This document shows positions 1-9,777 of a DNA stretch of 59,140 bases, one piece after another. The notes under the pieces were generated by a model. That model was not told the DNA's origin, did not search any database, and was given only the letters and a program-made list of their open reading frames with translations. This stretch comes from UBA1181 sp045617845 (GTDB lineage Bacteria; Bacteroidota; Bacteroidia; Bacteroidales; Paludibacteraceae): contig JAZLJL010000002.1 of assembly GCA_045617845.1 (NCBI GenBank), positions 1-59,140 of the forward strand, given 5' to 3'. Numbering within the stretch: the first letter of the stretch is position 1; the number at the start of each line of letters is the position of its first letter. Both the position numbers and the translations under genes were made by a program.

Positions 1-2
1 AC

Positions 3-3000
3 GCGATAGTCCGTGACACCTTGGTGTGCTTGGGCGACCTTCCTTATTCTTGGCACGGACATCTGTTCAATGCGGATGGCGAGACTGCCGAGGTGGGCGC
101 CGCTTTGTTGACCGTAAAGGTGGATAGTTCGTTCTTTAAAAAGGAAACTATCGTCTCTTCCGTTCCTTACACATGGCGAAATGGCGTGACCTATACGGAG
201 AGTACGGATGTGGACCGTTTCGTCCAACCGAACGCTTCGGGTTGTGATAGCGTATTTTCTTTACATTTAATCATTAAGGTCAATCAGTCTCTGGTGGTCA
301 ATGAACCGGTTTCTCCTATTGATAGCGCAGCCAACGATAGTTGTTATTTGCGTGTCCTGGATTTGGGTACATTGATGCCGACCTACACCCATAACGTATC
401 TAATGCAATAGACACGGTTGTTTATTATAAAGTGGCGAATGGCGAATGGATAGATCTTTCGCTTGAGCCTCTACTTTACCAAGTGGAGGATGGAACAGAG
501 TTGTATTGGAAGGTTTTGGTTAATACGGCGGATACTTCGTTGACGGACGAGACGGTGAATCCACAGGTCATCCGTGTCCGGAATAATTACGAGCCAATTT
601 TGGCATGCGATCAGATTTCCCTTGGCAAACGTATTGTCGCTGTACAAGATTCCATTAACGGTGAGGTCCGTTTCACGGTCTCTCCTTCAGACGTGAAGGC
701 TGCGGCTTCGAGTCCTTGCTCTTCTGATTTCGAGGTCTTATATAGTAATGATGGCGTTAACTTCAATCCATATAGTGGAACGACGTTCAATATGAATGTG
801 TTTGAACAAACTTATCGTACATTGTATTGGAAGGTGGAGGACGAAGTTGGTAACTTGTCTTCCGCTTGTCCTGTCGATTATGAGATTGAACGTGCTACGG
901 AAGCTGATGGCAAAATGTATGCTATCGTGAGAGACTCTTTTGTCTGCGCTAATTCATTCCCTGTCGTTTGGCATGGTCATGTGTTTAATACGCCAGGCGA
1001 GAAGGCGGAAATTGGTGCGGCCTTGTTGTCTGTCCGTGTAGACAGTTCATATTTCCGTTATGATACTTTGGTCGTTTGCGACGCAAGTTCCTATAACTGG
1101 CGTGGAATGGAATATAATAGTGGTGTATATGATTTGTCTTACACTGTAAATAACGGACAGGGTGTTTGCGACTCTGTTGTGATGGTCCATTTGGCAATTT
1201 ACGCCAAGGATAATAAAGGGGTTGCCGATACCATCGTTGATGCCGGTTGTATCGGAGATCCTCTTCGTATCGGTTATTCCGTCAAGGGTCAGCATACCGA
1301 ATACGCTTGGTATGAGCAGGGTGAACGTTTGACTGGGGACGATTGGAATGGCGTGAACAGGACATTCGTTTATTTCAATGGCCATGATAATTACCAATAT
1401 ATGTTGGTGACGACGGTCCCTGGTGGCTATTGCCCTGATACAACCGTCTATATCATGAATTCGACCCACTTCATAGAGTCCGATGGACCAAAATCCATGG
1501 TGCTTTATGCGGGTGAGAATTGTAAGGCGAAGATCCGATTAAGGGATTACATGCCTGGATTCACTGATAAATGCTCTTACGATTCCAAGGATACGGTATG
1601 TGCTTATCGTATCAATCATGGTGAGGAGAGATTCGCTGGGGCGGATGATTATTACGAGTTCTCCGATGGCGATTCCATCTCTTGGCGTGTCGGCATTATC
1701 GGAAATGACGATAAAACGTACACGGTTAGTGCAGAGGATTTCTTCCAACGTGTATATGTCTTAGATGTCACCAAACCAAAAGTTGATTCCTTGGGCATTT
1801 CCTATGGAAACCGTATCCACTCTGTGGCTGATTCCGTTGTGGGCGACGTGTTGTTCAATGTCCCTTTGACCGATGTTACAGACCATGTGTCCGATAATTG
1901 CGACGATGTGTCCGATTTGAAGATCCAATATAGTTTGGATGGCGAAAGCTTCTCTGATTTTAATGGCGTGGATTTGTCGATGAATGTCTATGAGTCTCCT
2001 TCCATTCTTGTGTACTATACGGTTACGGATAAAAGCAATAACACATTGTTGGATTCTGTGTGGTACACTGTGGAGCGTAAGACGTTTGTCGGGGAGGATT
2101 CCTTTGCCGTTGTCCGAGACACGATGGTTTGCCCTAGCATGATGCCGTTCACATGGCATGGCGTTACCTTTAAGCAACCTGGTGTTCCTTCTGTCGTTGG
2201 TGCGGCTTATTTGACCGTTGATGTGGATCGTTCCTACGAACGGTTCGATACTGTGTTTGTCTGTGATTCTTATGTCTGGAGAGATGGCGTCGAATATACC
2301 AATAGTACGACGGAACCTACTTTCGTCGTGAAGAATGGCGAAGGCGAATGTGACTCGCTCATCCATTTGAACTTGACGGTCTTGAATCCATCATCAGGTA
2401 GCGATTCTATTGTTGTCTGTGTGAAGGAGTTGCCATATGACTGGAACGGCTACCAAATAACGGGTGATTCCATTCTGAGACTGAGAAACGTTTTAGGATG
2501 CGACTCTTTGGTCGACATTAAGGTGGTGGTTTTGCCTGTCGCTACGGAAACAATATACGACACTGCTTGCGTCTCTTACCGATTGAATGATTCTGTCTAT
2601 ACCAAGAGTGGCGTTTATGAGCAGGTGCTCACTTCAAACGTGACGGGTTGCGACTCCATCTTGACATTGCACCTCGTAATTAACGAGGAGACGTCGTTGA
2701 CTATTACGGATACGGCTTGTGGTTCTTATACATTGAACGACTCCGTATATACCCAAAGCGGTCTTTATGAGCAACACTTTGTTTCGTCGACAGGTTGCGA
2801 TTCCGTGGTGAAGTTGAATCTTACTATTTTACAGCCTTCTTACGGTGAAGACACGCTTTACGTCTGTGAAGGATCTCTTCCTGTCAGATGGAATGGACGT
2901 TCTATCTTAGGCGACACCGTCATCCGTTTCCAAAATGCTGTGGGTTGTGACTCATTGGTTTCTTTGAAGGTGATCGAAAATCCTGTTGTTGTCACTCATG

Positions 3001-6000
3001 TCTATGATACGGCTTGTGGTTCATATTCGATAGGAGACGCCGAATTTAACAAGTCTGGTGAGTATACGCTCAGATTCTCATCGGAATCAAATTGTGACTC
3101 TATCATTAAGTTGCATTTGACCATATTGGAGAGCGTTACGAACACGCTTTATGAGACCACTTGCGGATCTTATGAATTGAATGGCGTTTCTTATGATACT
3201 TCCGGCGTCTATGAGCAGCATTTGACCGCAGCCAATGGTTGTGACTCATTGTTGGTTTTGGTGTTGACGGTTCAGCCTGTCGGTGATACTTTGATTAAGG
3301 AAATTGCCCACGGCTCCTATACGTTGAATGATTCCGTTTATACGGAGAGTGGTCTCTACATCCAACATATTCCGACGGCTAGTGGTTGCGATTCGATTAT
3401 TAGGTTGGATTTGACTATCGTCGAAGGTGTCGTGTATGAGTGGAGCGAAACGGCTTGTAGCAGTGGTATGTGGTGGGAATCCACTTTGCTGAAGGAGAGC
3501 GGAACTTATTCTAAGACCTATCAAACAGAGGAGGGAACCGATTCTACGTCCATTCTCCATTTGACGATTATCCCGACGGCGTATAGTACTATTGTCGATA
3601 CAGCTTATTCCTACTATGTATTGAACGATTCAGTCTATACGAGAAGTGGCATTTATGTCCAAAATTTGACTTCGTCCGCAGGCTGTGACTCAATTTTGAC
3701 ATTGACATTGAAGATCCTGAACGTTGTTAATGGTGTTTTACAAGATACTTCTTGTACTTCCTATACTTTGAATGACTCCGTATATACCGAAAGTGGCACT
3801 TACGAGCAGCATTTCATCACAACAGACGGACGTGATTCAACATTGATCCTCGAGTTGGTTATTTATCCTACTTATGAGGTTGAATTGAGCGACACGGCTT
3901 GTGGTTCTTATACGTTGAATGATTCCGTCTATACCAAGAGCGGACGCTATGTGCAATATTTGCAGGCCATCACGGGCTGTGATTCTGTCGTGACGTTGAA
4001 TTTGACTATTTTGGAGTCTCCTCGCACTATCATTAATGAAACGGTCTGTGGCTCATATGTGTTGAACGATTCCGTCTATAAGAGCAGTGGAATTTTTGAA
4101 CAACGGTTCGTCTCCCAGAATGGTTGCGATTCTATTGTCCAATTGAATTTGACGGTTCTCCCTGTCCCGGTAACCGAGATATTCGATACGGTTTGTATTT
4201 CTTATAAATTGAATGACTCCGTTTATACCGAGACGGGTATTTATGAGCAACGTCTCCCGGCCTTTAATGGCTGCGACTCTATTATTCGTATTAATTTGGT
4301 CGTCTTGTCTTCTCCTACCGTCGTCACGTATGATACGGCTTGCGCTTCCTATACTATTGATGGTACAGTCTATACGGAAAGTACGGTATTGGAGACTAAG
4401 GTGAACTCTCCTTCTGGTTGTGATTCCATCTTGACTGTCCACTTAACTATCTTGCCGATCAAGAAGGACACAATCTTCAGAACGGCTTGTGGCTCGTATA
4501 CGTTGAACGATTCCGTCTATACTGAGAGTGGTGTTTATACTCAGGTCTTGGAGTCTTCGTATGGTTGTGATTCCATCCTAACCATGTATTTGACTATCTT
4601 GGAGCCGACATATGGTTTTGATACTGTCGATATTTGTGAGAACGGTACTTCCGTTATGTGGAATGGCTTCAGCGTCTCGTCCGATACGTCGTTAATTATC
4701 CAAAACTATTTGGGTTGTGATTCTATTGTCGCGATCCATTTGAATCGGTTGCCAATCATGAGGTCTGAATTCAGTGATACTTCTTGCGCTCCTTATGTTT
4801 GGAACGAGAAAGAATATTATGTCTCAGGCGATTATGAGTTCAAGACTACTTCTTCGATTGGTTGTGATTCCATACGTACCCTTCACTTGACGATTCTCCC
4901 TTCTTATGAGATCTTCTTGTTGGATACTGCGGTTTCTTACTATGACTGGAATGGCGTCAGATATGATACTTCGGGCATATATACCCAGAACTTGGTCTCT
5001 TCTGCGGGTTGCGACTCTATCGTGACGATTGGTGTCACTGTCTTGGCTCCTCCGGAGGATGCTCCTGAGAAGGTTAGCTCTTGTATTTCTTACGAATGGC
5101 AGGGTAGGACTTTGACGGAGAGTGGTGTTTACTATGATATCATTAGGACTGAGACGGGTGAGGACAGCATCGTTTCGATAGATTTGACAATTAATTATCC
5201 TAAATATAACAATGACACCATCTTCTTTACGGTTTGTGAGAATGAACTCCCTGTGGAATGGAATGGCTATTACTTGTCGAATGACACGTCCAGGGTTATT
5301 CTTACCTCGTCGGAGGGGTGCGATTCGTTCCTTATCTTTAGGTTGAATATTTTGCCGGTTTATGACACAATGGAATATGCGGAATCTTGTGATTCGTTTG
5401 AATGGCATGGTCGGATTTTCCATGAAAGTGGCGTCTATTATGATACTTTGCAGACCATGTATGGATGTGATAGCGTTTCCGGTATCTCTCTAACGATCCG
5501 TCATTCATCGGTGACTAAGATTAGAAGGACTCTTTGTGAAAGTGAGTTGCCTGTCGTATGGAATGAATATGAGTTCTATTCGGATACGTTAATTGTCTTC
5601 CCTAGTGCCAACGGTTGTGATTCCATCATCGATGTAAAACTCGACATCAGTAAGCAATATAATCTGGTGTTCAATGAGGTGTCTTGCGGTGACTTCTACT
5701 GGCAAGGGAAACTTTTGACTGCTTCCGGTACGTATGTCGATTCGTTCACATCGGCTTCCGGTTGTGATTCTATCGTGACGTTGAACTTGATCGTTTCCCA
5801 TCCGTCAAAGATTTACTTGACCGATACGACTCCGGCTGGTTCGGTTTATGAAAAGAATGGATTTACAGTGGATGCTATCCAAATCGGTGTTTTCGAATAT
5901 GAAGTGAACTTGAAATCACAGTATGGTTGTGATAGTATTGTCCATTTGTCATTGTTTGTGGATGGCCGTGATATCGAACTCAGTTGGGTGAGCGTTTCCG

Positions 6001-6797
6001 GAGGAACTTCTGTTTTCTATGGTGAGAAAAATTTGGGACGCAAATTCTGTGCGGGGGATGAGTATTTCTTGAACTATAGGATTTTGGGTGGTGTGCCTGA
6101 TACGTTTAAGTTTACTTTTGATTCCGAGGGGATTGCCCAGGGATTCCGGAACATTTCCGGCCCTTTGAAGCAGGACGAGGTCGGCTCTATTTCGTTCACG
6201 ATCCCTGAAGGAGTCGCTCCTGGCACATATTATGTCCATGCTCAGTTGTTTGGTGAAGGGAAAAGTAGCCGCATAGAAACTGTCCCTATTAGGGTGGGGT
6301 ATGACGCTCGTTACGTCACGAAGATGTGGAATGACGTCATTGTTTGTGATAATTCGAAAAATGAGTTCGTCTCTTACCAATGGAGGAGAAATGACAGGGA
6401 TATTGAAGACGCGACCGGACAATATTATTTCGAAATGACTGGATTGGATGGCTATTATTCATTGCATGCCGTGACAAACGATAATGATACGGTCTATGTC
6501 TGTGGTAAGTATTTCGAAGCTCTTGATACGAAGTTCTCTATTTCCACTTATCCTGTATTCTCTAATTATGGGAAGGTGACGGTCTATGTGAAGGGACTTT
6601 CCGACGAAGAGTTGCGTGGGGCTAGGATGTACGTCTATACTATGGAGGGAGTGCTGAAATATTGGACCGACATTGTGCATAAGGAGACTGAAGTTTGGGT
6701 TACGGAAGGTCGTTACGTCTGCATCGTTATCTTGGAAGATGAACGGAGCGCTACATGTAAGTTCGTTTCAAATGCCAAAGAACTCATAAAGTATTAG
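3..6797 (+). CDS. Giant Cys-containing repeat protein, probable T9SS-secreted surface protein (5' end outside window)
   Basis: The frame is open from base 3, and the residues before the first possible start (TTG at 21) already match an internal repeat, so the gene begins upstream of the window; about 2,264 residues are visible. Two repeat types are seen. Type A (three copies, near visible residues 1-75, 305-390 and 695-790) carries VRD-x-x-VC, a W-H-G motif and a GAA-Y/L-L strand, each of the first two followed by an Ig-like stretch. Type B follows, more than 20 copies of about 45-50 residues with DTACGSY, LNDSVYTESG and GCDSIV-LNLTI. The last 300 residues are non-repetitive and end in a region resembling a degenerate type A sorting domain (YPVFSNYGKVTVYV, then EGRYVCIVILE, ending in Lys-Tyr). 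Such repeats are known from Bacteroidota surface proteins. Role as adhesin or fibre is inferred. A barrel protein follows 18 bases downstream. Confidence 0.8.
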   Translation, partial: AIVRDTLVCLGDLPYSWHGHLFNADGETAEVGAALLTVKVDSSFFKKETIVSSVPYTWRNGVTYTESTDVDRFVQPNASGCDSVFSLHLIIKVNQSLVVNEPVSPIDSAANDSCYLRVLDLGTLMPTYTHNVSNAIDTVVYYKVANGEWIDLSLEPLLYQVEDGTELYWKVLVNTADTSLTDETVNPQVIRVRNNYEPILACDQISLGKRIVAVQDSINGEVRFTVSPSDVKAAASSPCSSDFEVLYSNDGVNFNPYSGTTFNMNVFEQTYRTLYWKVEDEVGNLSSACPVDYEIERATEADGKMYAIVRDSFVCANSFPVVWHGHVFNTPGEKAEIGAALLSVRVDSSYFRYDTLVVCDASSYNWRGMEYNSGVYDLSYTVNNGQGVCDSVVMVHLAIYAKDNKGVADTIVDAGCIGDPLRIGYSVKGQHTEYAWYEQGERLTGDDWNGVNRTFVYFNGHDNYQYMLVTTVPGGYCPDTTVYIMNSTHFIESDGPKSMVLYAGENCKAKIRLRDYMPGFTDKCSYDSKDTVCAYRINHGEERFAGADDYYEFSDGDSISWRVGIIGNDDKTYTVSAEDFFQRVYVLDVTKPKVDSLGISYGNRIHSVADSVVGDVLFNVPLTDVTDHVSDNCDDVSDLKIQYSLDGESFSDFNGVDLSMNVYESPSILVYYTVTDKSNNTLLDSVWYTVERKTFVGEDSFAVVRDTMVCPSMMPFTWHGVTFKQPGVPSVVGAAYLTVDVDRSYERFDTVFVCDSYVWRDGVEYTNSTTEPTFVVKNGEGECDSLIHLNLTVLNPSSGSDSIVVCVKELPYDWNGYQITGDSILRLRNVLGCDSLVDIKVVVLPVATETIYDTACVSYRLNDSVYTKSGVYEQVLTSNVTGCDSILTLHLVINEETSLTITDTACGSYTLNDSVYTQSGLYEQHFVSSTGCDSVVKLNLTILQPSYGEDTLYVCEGSLPVRWNGRSILGDTVIRFQNAVGCDSLVSLKVIENPVVVTHVYDTACGSYSIGDAEFNKSGEYTLRFSSESNCDSIIKLHLTILESVTNTLYETTCGSYELNGVSYDTSGVYEQHLTAANGCDSLLVLVLTVQPVGDTLIKEIAHGSYTLNDSVYTESGLYIQHIPTASGCDSIIRLDLTIVEGVVYEWSETACSSGMWWESTLLKESGTYSKTYQTEEGTDSTSILHLTIIPTAYSTIVDTAYSYYVLNDSVYTRSGIYVQNLTSSAGCDSILTLTLKILNVVNGVLQDTSCTSYTLNDSVYTESGTYEQHFITTDGRDSTLILELVIYPTYEVELSDTACGSYTLNDSVYTKSGRYVQYLQAITGCDSVVTLNLTILESPRTIINETVCGSYVLNDSVYKSSGIFEQRFVSQNGCDSIVQLNLTVLPVPVTEIFDTVCISYKLNDSVYTETGIYEQRLPAFNGCDSIIRINLVVLSSPTVVTYDTACASYTIDGTVYTESTVLETKVNSPSGCDSILTVHLTILPIKKDTIFRTACGSYTLNDSVYTESGVYTQVLESSYGCDSILTMYLTILEPTYGFDTVDICENGTSVMWNGFSVSSDTSLIIQNYLGCDSIVAIHLNRLPIMRSEFSDTSCAPYVWNEKEYYVSGDYEFKTTSSIGCDSIRTLHLTILPSYEIFLLDTAVSYYDWNGVRYDTSGIYTQNLVSSAGCDSIVTIGVTVLAPPEDAPEKVSSCISYEWQGRTLTESGVYYDIIRTETGEDSIVSIDLTINYPKYNNDTIFFTVCENELPVEWNGYYLSNDTSRVILTSSEGCDSFLIFRLNILPVYDTMEYAESCDSFEWHGRIFHESGVYYDTLQTMYGCDSVSGISLTIRHSSVTKIRRTLCESELPVVWNEYEFYSDTLIVFPSANGCDSIIDVKLDISKQYNLVFNEVSCGDFYWQGKLLTASGTYVDSFTSASGCDSIVTLNLIVSHPSKIYLTDTTPAGSVYEKNGFTVDAIQIGVFEYEVNLKSQYGCDSIVHLSLFVDGRDIELSWVSVSGGTSVFYGEKNLGRKFCAGDEYFLNYRILGGVPDTFKFTFDSEGIAQGFRNISGPLKQDEVGSISFTIPEGVAPGTYYVHAQLFGEGKSSRIETVPIRVGYDARYVTKMWNDVIVCDNSKNEFVSYQWRRNDRDIEDATGQYYFEMTGLDGYYSLHAVTNDNDTVYVCGKYFEALDTKFSISTYPVFSNYGKVTVYVKGLSDEELRGARMYVYTMEGVLKYWTDIVHKETEVWVTEGRYVCIVILEDERSATCKFVSNAKELIKY

Positions 6798-6815
6798 TTG
6801 TTTGAAAAATTGGTT

Positions 6816-7742
6816 ATGAAAAGATTTCTTTTATTCATAGGATTGTGTTTCTCTTTGGGCGTATATGGACAAGGAGAATTGGTGACGTTGAGTGCCGGAG
6901 GTGGCTTGAACACTGCTTTTTTCGAGCCGTCCCTTAATCTTCCTTTGGAAAGCGGCTTGTATAGTTCTGACGCATCCATGTCGGGTGGCTTTATGATTAG
7001 TTCCCGTTATGTCTTTTTCTTCCAAAATAAAAATTTCGGTATCGGTAGTGGTGTGGATTTTATACAATATCATTCGAAGTCTAACTTGGATGGACGTAAT
7101 ACTACTGCTTCTTATGATGAAGAAAATGGACAGGCTTTTGACCTTATCCAGACATTTACTGGCTGGGAGGAAAAGGAGTCTTTCTATACTTTCGAATTCC
7201 CTTTGGGTTTCTATTATAAGGTGCCATTCTCAGACAAGGCGAATATGGTCTGTGGTCTTGGCGGGAAACTAGTCGTGCCGATCGTTTCTAGGTTCGAAAT
7301 CACTGATGGACTCTATTCTGTAAGAGGTTACTATCCTCAGACTAATGTCATTATTGAGGATTTGCCTCACCATGGATTCCTTAATGCTCATCCGGTGGCG
7401 AATGGCGGCATCGATACTCGTTTGGCTTTTTCTGTTTATGGTGAGATTGGTTTCAATTTCTCTATCTCGGAAAAACTTATGTTCCATGGTGGACTCTATT
7501 GTAACTATGGCGTTACTAGCATCTTGGATGATAAGAAATCCGACGAGCCATCTCTATGGGATGATTATTTTGTAGATACTGAAGGCCTTTTCTCTTCTAA
7601 TATCGTTGACAAGGTGAATCTTTTCTCTGCAGGACTGAAATTTGGTGTCTCTATTCCTTCTAATAACCGCGATAACATTTCTTCCGGCACTAAATCTAAA
7701 GCGAAGAAAAATGTTCCTGCTTCCCAAAACATGGTGGAATAA
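6816..7742 (+). CDS. Outer-membrane beta-barrel protein, partner of the upstream giant protein
   Basis: A 308-residue protein with a clear signal peptide (MKRFLLFIGLCFSLGVYG, cleavage before Gln). The frame is open from a TTG at 6798, but the ATG at 6816 puts the signal peptide at the N-terminus and is preferred. The rest alternates Gly- and aromatic-rich strands with short polar loops (for example FGIGSGVDF, FPLGFYYKVPF, LFSAGLKFGVSI), typical of an outer-membrane barrel. It ends in a polar Lys/Ser-rich tail after the last strand, unlike barrels that end on an aromatic residue. It lies 18 bases after the giant repeat gene in the same direction, so the two are probably co-transcribed. It lacks the recognisable N-terminus of PorP/SprF, so I do not assign it there; a role in displaying or anchoring the giant protein is inference. 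Confidence 0.6.
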   Translation: MKRFLLFIGLCFSLGVYGQGELVTLSAGGGLNTAFFEPSLNLPLESGLYSSDASMSGGFMISSRYVFFFQNKNFGIGSGVDFIQYHSKSNLDGRNTTASYDEENGQAFDLIQTFTGWEEKESFYTFEFPLGFYYKVPFSDKANMVCGLGGKLVVPIVSRFEITDGLYSVRGYYPQTNVIIEDLPHHGFLNAHPVANGGIDTRLAFSVYGEIGFNFSISEKLMFHGGLYCNYGVTSILDDKKSDEPSLWDDYFVDTEGLFSSNIVDKVNLFSAGLKFGVSIPSNNRDNISSGTKSKAKKNVPASQNMVE

Positions 7743-7756
7743 TTTAGTTTTTTTCA

Positions 7757-7787
7757 TTTGTTTAATTGGCGGAATTTCTTAATTTTG
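7757..7787 (+). promoter_or_regulatory. Bacteroidota-type promoter for the glycan-binding lipoprotein
   Basis: TTTG at 7757-7760, 19 bases, then TAATTTTG at 7780-7787. This fits the Bacteroidota sigma-factor pattern TTTG / TAnnTTTG with the usual spacing. It lies 67 bases before the start codon and gives the lipoprotein its own promoter, separate from the preceding two genes. Confidence 0.55.
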
Positions 7788-7853
7788 TATAGAGGGTAAG
7801 AGTTTCTAATGCTCCCCCTTGTTGTATATAGTATTGAATAATGTAAAAAATAG

Positions 7854-8909
7854 ATGACCATGAAAAGGAATTATGTGTTTTTATTATCGCTTGCTCTTGC
7901 CGGTTTGGCAAGTTGCGGCAATGGTGGTGGCTCTGCTCAGCAGCCGAATGGTGGTGTTGATAATGGTAGCGGTTCCTCTCAACAATCAAGCAGCATCTTC
8001 GGTTCGAATGAACCGGTAATGGAAAAAATGTTGTGTGAATATGTTCCGGATGGACAGACCGCCGTCATCTATGGTAGTAATTTGAAGAATTGCGAGATTA
8101 TGTTCCCAGGTGCTGATTTCCCGGCTAAAATTGTCGAGTCTTCCAATAATCAGATTTCTGTCATAGTCCCCGAAGGTGCTGAGGATGGCCAGTTGAAGAT
8201 TAAGTATGAAGATAAATTCATCCTTTCTAAGTTCTTCTTCAGGGATAACCGTAATATCATCATCAATTTCGATTACAGACTCGCTACGTGGGGTGGCTAT
8301 AATCCATTCGACGAGACGGGTGAGCTGATTACCGGTACTTTAGGCATGGGTACAGAACTTACGCCTTTTGAAAACGGTGCGAAATTACCTCAACCTTGCA
8401 GTGGCAACTATGGTTTGTTGTATGGTAAATATGATCATCCTTGGATGATGGACCAAACCAAATATATCCAATATGTGGCTAATCCGCTTGAGGGCGGTAG
8501 AGGCCCGATTTCTGTGGCTACGAAAGCTTTCGAGTCTTATGACCTAAGTTCTTTGGCTCTTAAGTTCGAGGTGTATGTGCCTAAAGAGACTCCTTACAAG
8601 AATATCAAGACTGAGATTTTCTTCGGTCCTATAGATTCTCCGGATAAACATGGTCGTGAGGTCTCTCCAATCTGTTTCTGGGAGCCTTACAAGGATTGCA
8701 AAGATGGATTCTATACGGATAGTTGGACAACCATCACAATTCCTTTGACTGAATTCTGGCACGGTACCAAAAGCGACGTTGAACCTTTCGCTGGCGAGTT
8801 CGATTTGAAGAAAGCCACTAACTTGAGCTTCTTGCAATTCGGTCAACCAGAGGGCGAACCGCTCATCTTGATGTGTGTCGATAACTTCCGTATCGTTCCA
8901 ATTAATTGA
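7854..8909 (+). CDS. Glycan-binding surface lipoprotein (SGBP-B-like)
   Basis: A 351-residue lipoprotein. The N-terminus has a short hydrophobic stretch and the lipobox LASC near residue 22, followed by a Gly/Ser/Gln-rich linker that in this phylum often carries a surface-exposed lipoprotein. Residues about 60-130 look like an IPT/TIG Ig fold (GQTAVIYGSNL, then IVPEGAEDGQLKIKY). The remaining 220 residues resemble the C-terminal glycan-binding domain of surface glycan-binding protein B: FDYRLATWGGYNPF, GRGPISVATKAF, and a final LMCVDNFRIVP strand. ATGs at 7854 and 7860 are both possible starts. Unlike classical cases there is no SusC/SusD pair or glycoside hydrolase next to it in the window, so the ligand is unknown. 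Expression is probably from the promoter at 7757. Confidence 0.7.
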   Translation: MTMKRNYVFLLSLALAGLASCGNGGGSAQQPNGGVDNGSGSSQQSSSIFGSNEPVMEKMLCEYVPDGQTAVIYGSNLKNCEIMFPGADFPAKIVESSNNQISVIVPEGAEDGQLKIKYEDKFILSKFFFRDNRNIIINFDYRLATWGGYNPFDETGELITGTLGMGTELTPFENGAKLPQPCSGNYGLLYGKYDHPWMMDQTKYIQYVANPLEGGRGPISVATKAFESYDLSSLALKFEVYVPKETPYKNIKTEIFFGPIDSPDKHGREVSPICFWEPYKDCKDGFYTDSWTTITIPLTEFWHGTKSDVEPFAGEFDLKKATNLSFLQFGQPEGEPLILMCVDNFRIVPIN

Positions 8910-8926
8910 TTTTGAACTGATATCAT

Positions 8927-8972
8927 AAAAACAGCGAAGGCTGGCGATATTCGTCAGCCTTCGCTGTTTTTT
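8927..8972. terminator. Bidirectional intrinsic terminator between convergent genes
   Basis: A 16-base stem, AAAACAGCGAAGGCTG pairing with CAGCCTTCGCTGTTTT, with an 11-base loop, A-rich on the left and T-rich on the right. It sits between the stop of the lipoprotein gene (+) and the stop of the nucleotidyltransferase gene (-) and can serve both. Confidence 0.85.
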
Positions 8973-9033
8973 GATTATCAAAATACATGTGTTGTTCGTT
9001 GGGATAACACATGTGTTGAGCCTTTTGGTTTGG

Positions 9034-9777
9034 TTATTCTCCTTTGAATTCGCTGAAATGTTCTTCCGCTTCTTTTAGGCTATCTAATTTGCCTACGTCT
9101 ATCATCCTTAGGCTATTGTTTAGTAAATGCCCGATTCTTGCGGCTCCCGCATTTGCGATGTAGAAGTCCATGATGGGAAATTTCGCAGGGTAATTCTCCA
9201 TTAATTGAAATATCTTTGGCGAGATTATCTGTATGCCGGAGTAGGCGTATTGACGGACTTTGTTTGTGCCGAAATTTGAGAAGGGTGATTTGGTCTCTTT
9301 CGTCTTAAGGTTCATCCAACCTTTCAATAGGTTGTCTTCCCCGAAATAGAGGTATCGGGAAGTTTCCCTCTCTTTTACCAATAGGGTGACGTCATTCCCG
9401 TCCTGCAGGTGCGCGTCGTATAGATCCTTCAATTTGGCATTCGAAAGTATATCTACATTGTGTACGAGGAATGGTGCTCCGTCTTCGAAGAAATGGGCTG
9501 CTTTGCGGATTCCACCTCCTGTGTCGAGCAACATCTCACGTTCGTCTGATATCTCGATCCTAATCCCGAAGTTGTTTTTTTCTTTCAGGAATTCGATAAT
9601 CTTTTCCGCATGGTGGTGCACATTGATGATTTGTTCGTCGAATCCTTCTTCGGCGAGTTTTGTGATTGTGTGCTCTAATAGTGTTTTCCCACCTATTGGC
9701 ACCAACGCTTTGGGAATTGTGTCTGTTATGGGCTTTAGCCGCGTCCCTAGTCCTGCGGCGAATATCATCGCTTTCAT
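9034..9777 (-). CDS. Sugar-1-phosphate nucleotidyltransferase (MurU-like)
   Basis: A 247-residue protein of the NTP_transferase family. The signature AAGLGTRLKPITDTIPKAL at residues 7-25 binds the nucleotide triphosphate, and TGGGIRKA near residue 87 fits the family. Family members activate a sugar-1-phosphate with UTP or GTP; the closest matches in mind are MurNAc-1-phosphate uridylyltransferase (MurU) of the cell-wall recycling route and mannose-1-phosphate guanylyltransferases. The short length, with no C-terminal left-handed helix domain, suits MurU. No amgK-type kinase gene is seen beside it, so the substrate stays open. Its ATG overlaps the stop of the S41 protease gene by 4 bases (ATGA), which implies translational coupling and a shared transcript ending at the terminator near 8950. 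Confidence 0.75.
   Translation of the reverse strand: MKAMIFAAGLGTRLKPITDTIPKALVPIGGKTLLEHTITKLAEEGFDEQIINVHHHAEKIIEFLKEKNNFGIRIEISDEREMLLDTGGGIRKAAHFFEDGAPFLVHNVDILSNAKLKDLYDAHLQDGNDVTLLVKERETSRYLYFGEDNLLKGWMNLKTKETKSPFSNFGTNKVRQYAYSGIQIISPKIFQLMENYPAKFPIMDFYIANAGAARIGHLLNNSLRMIDVGKLDSLKEAEEHFSEFKGE

Noticed and set aside
3..6797. DNA-level tandem repeat or CRISPR-like array in the giant gene
   Set aside because: The repeats are conserved at protein level but differ at many bases and keep the reading frame; no short identical direct repeats with spacers.
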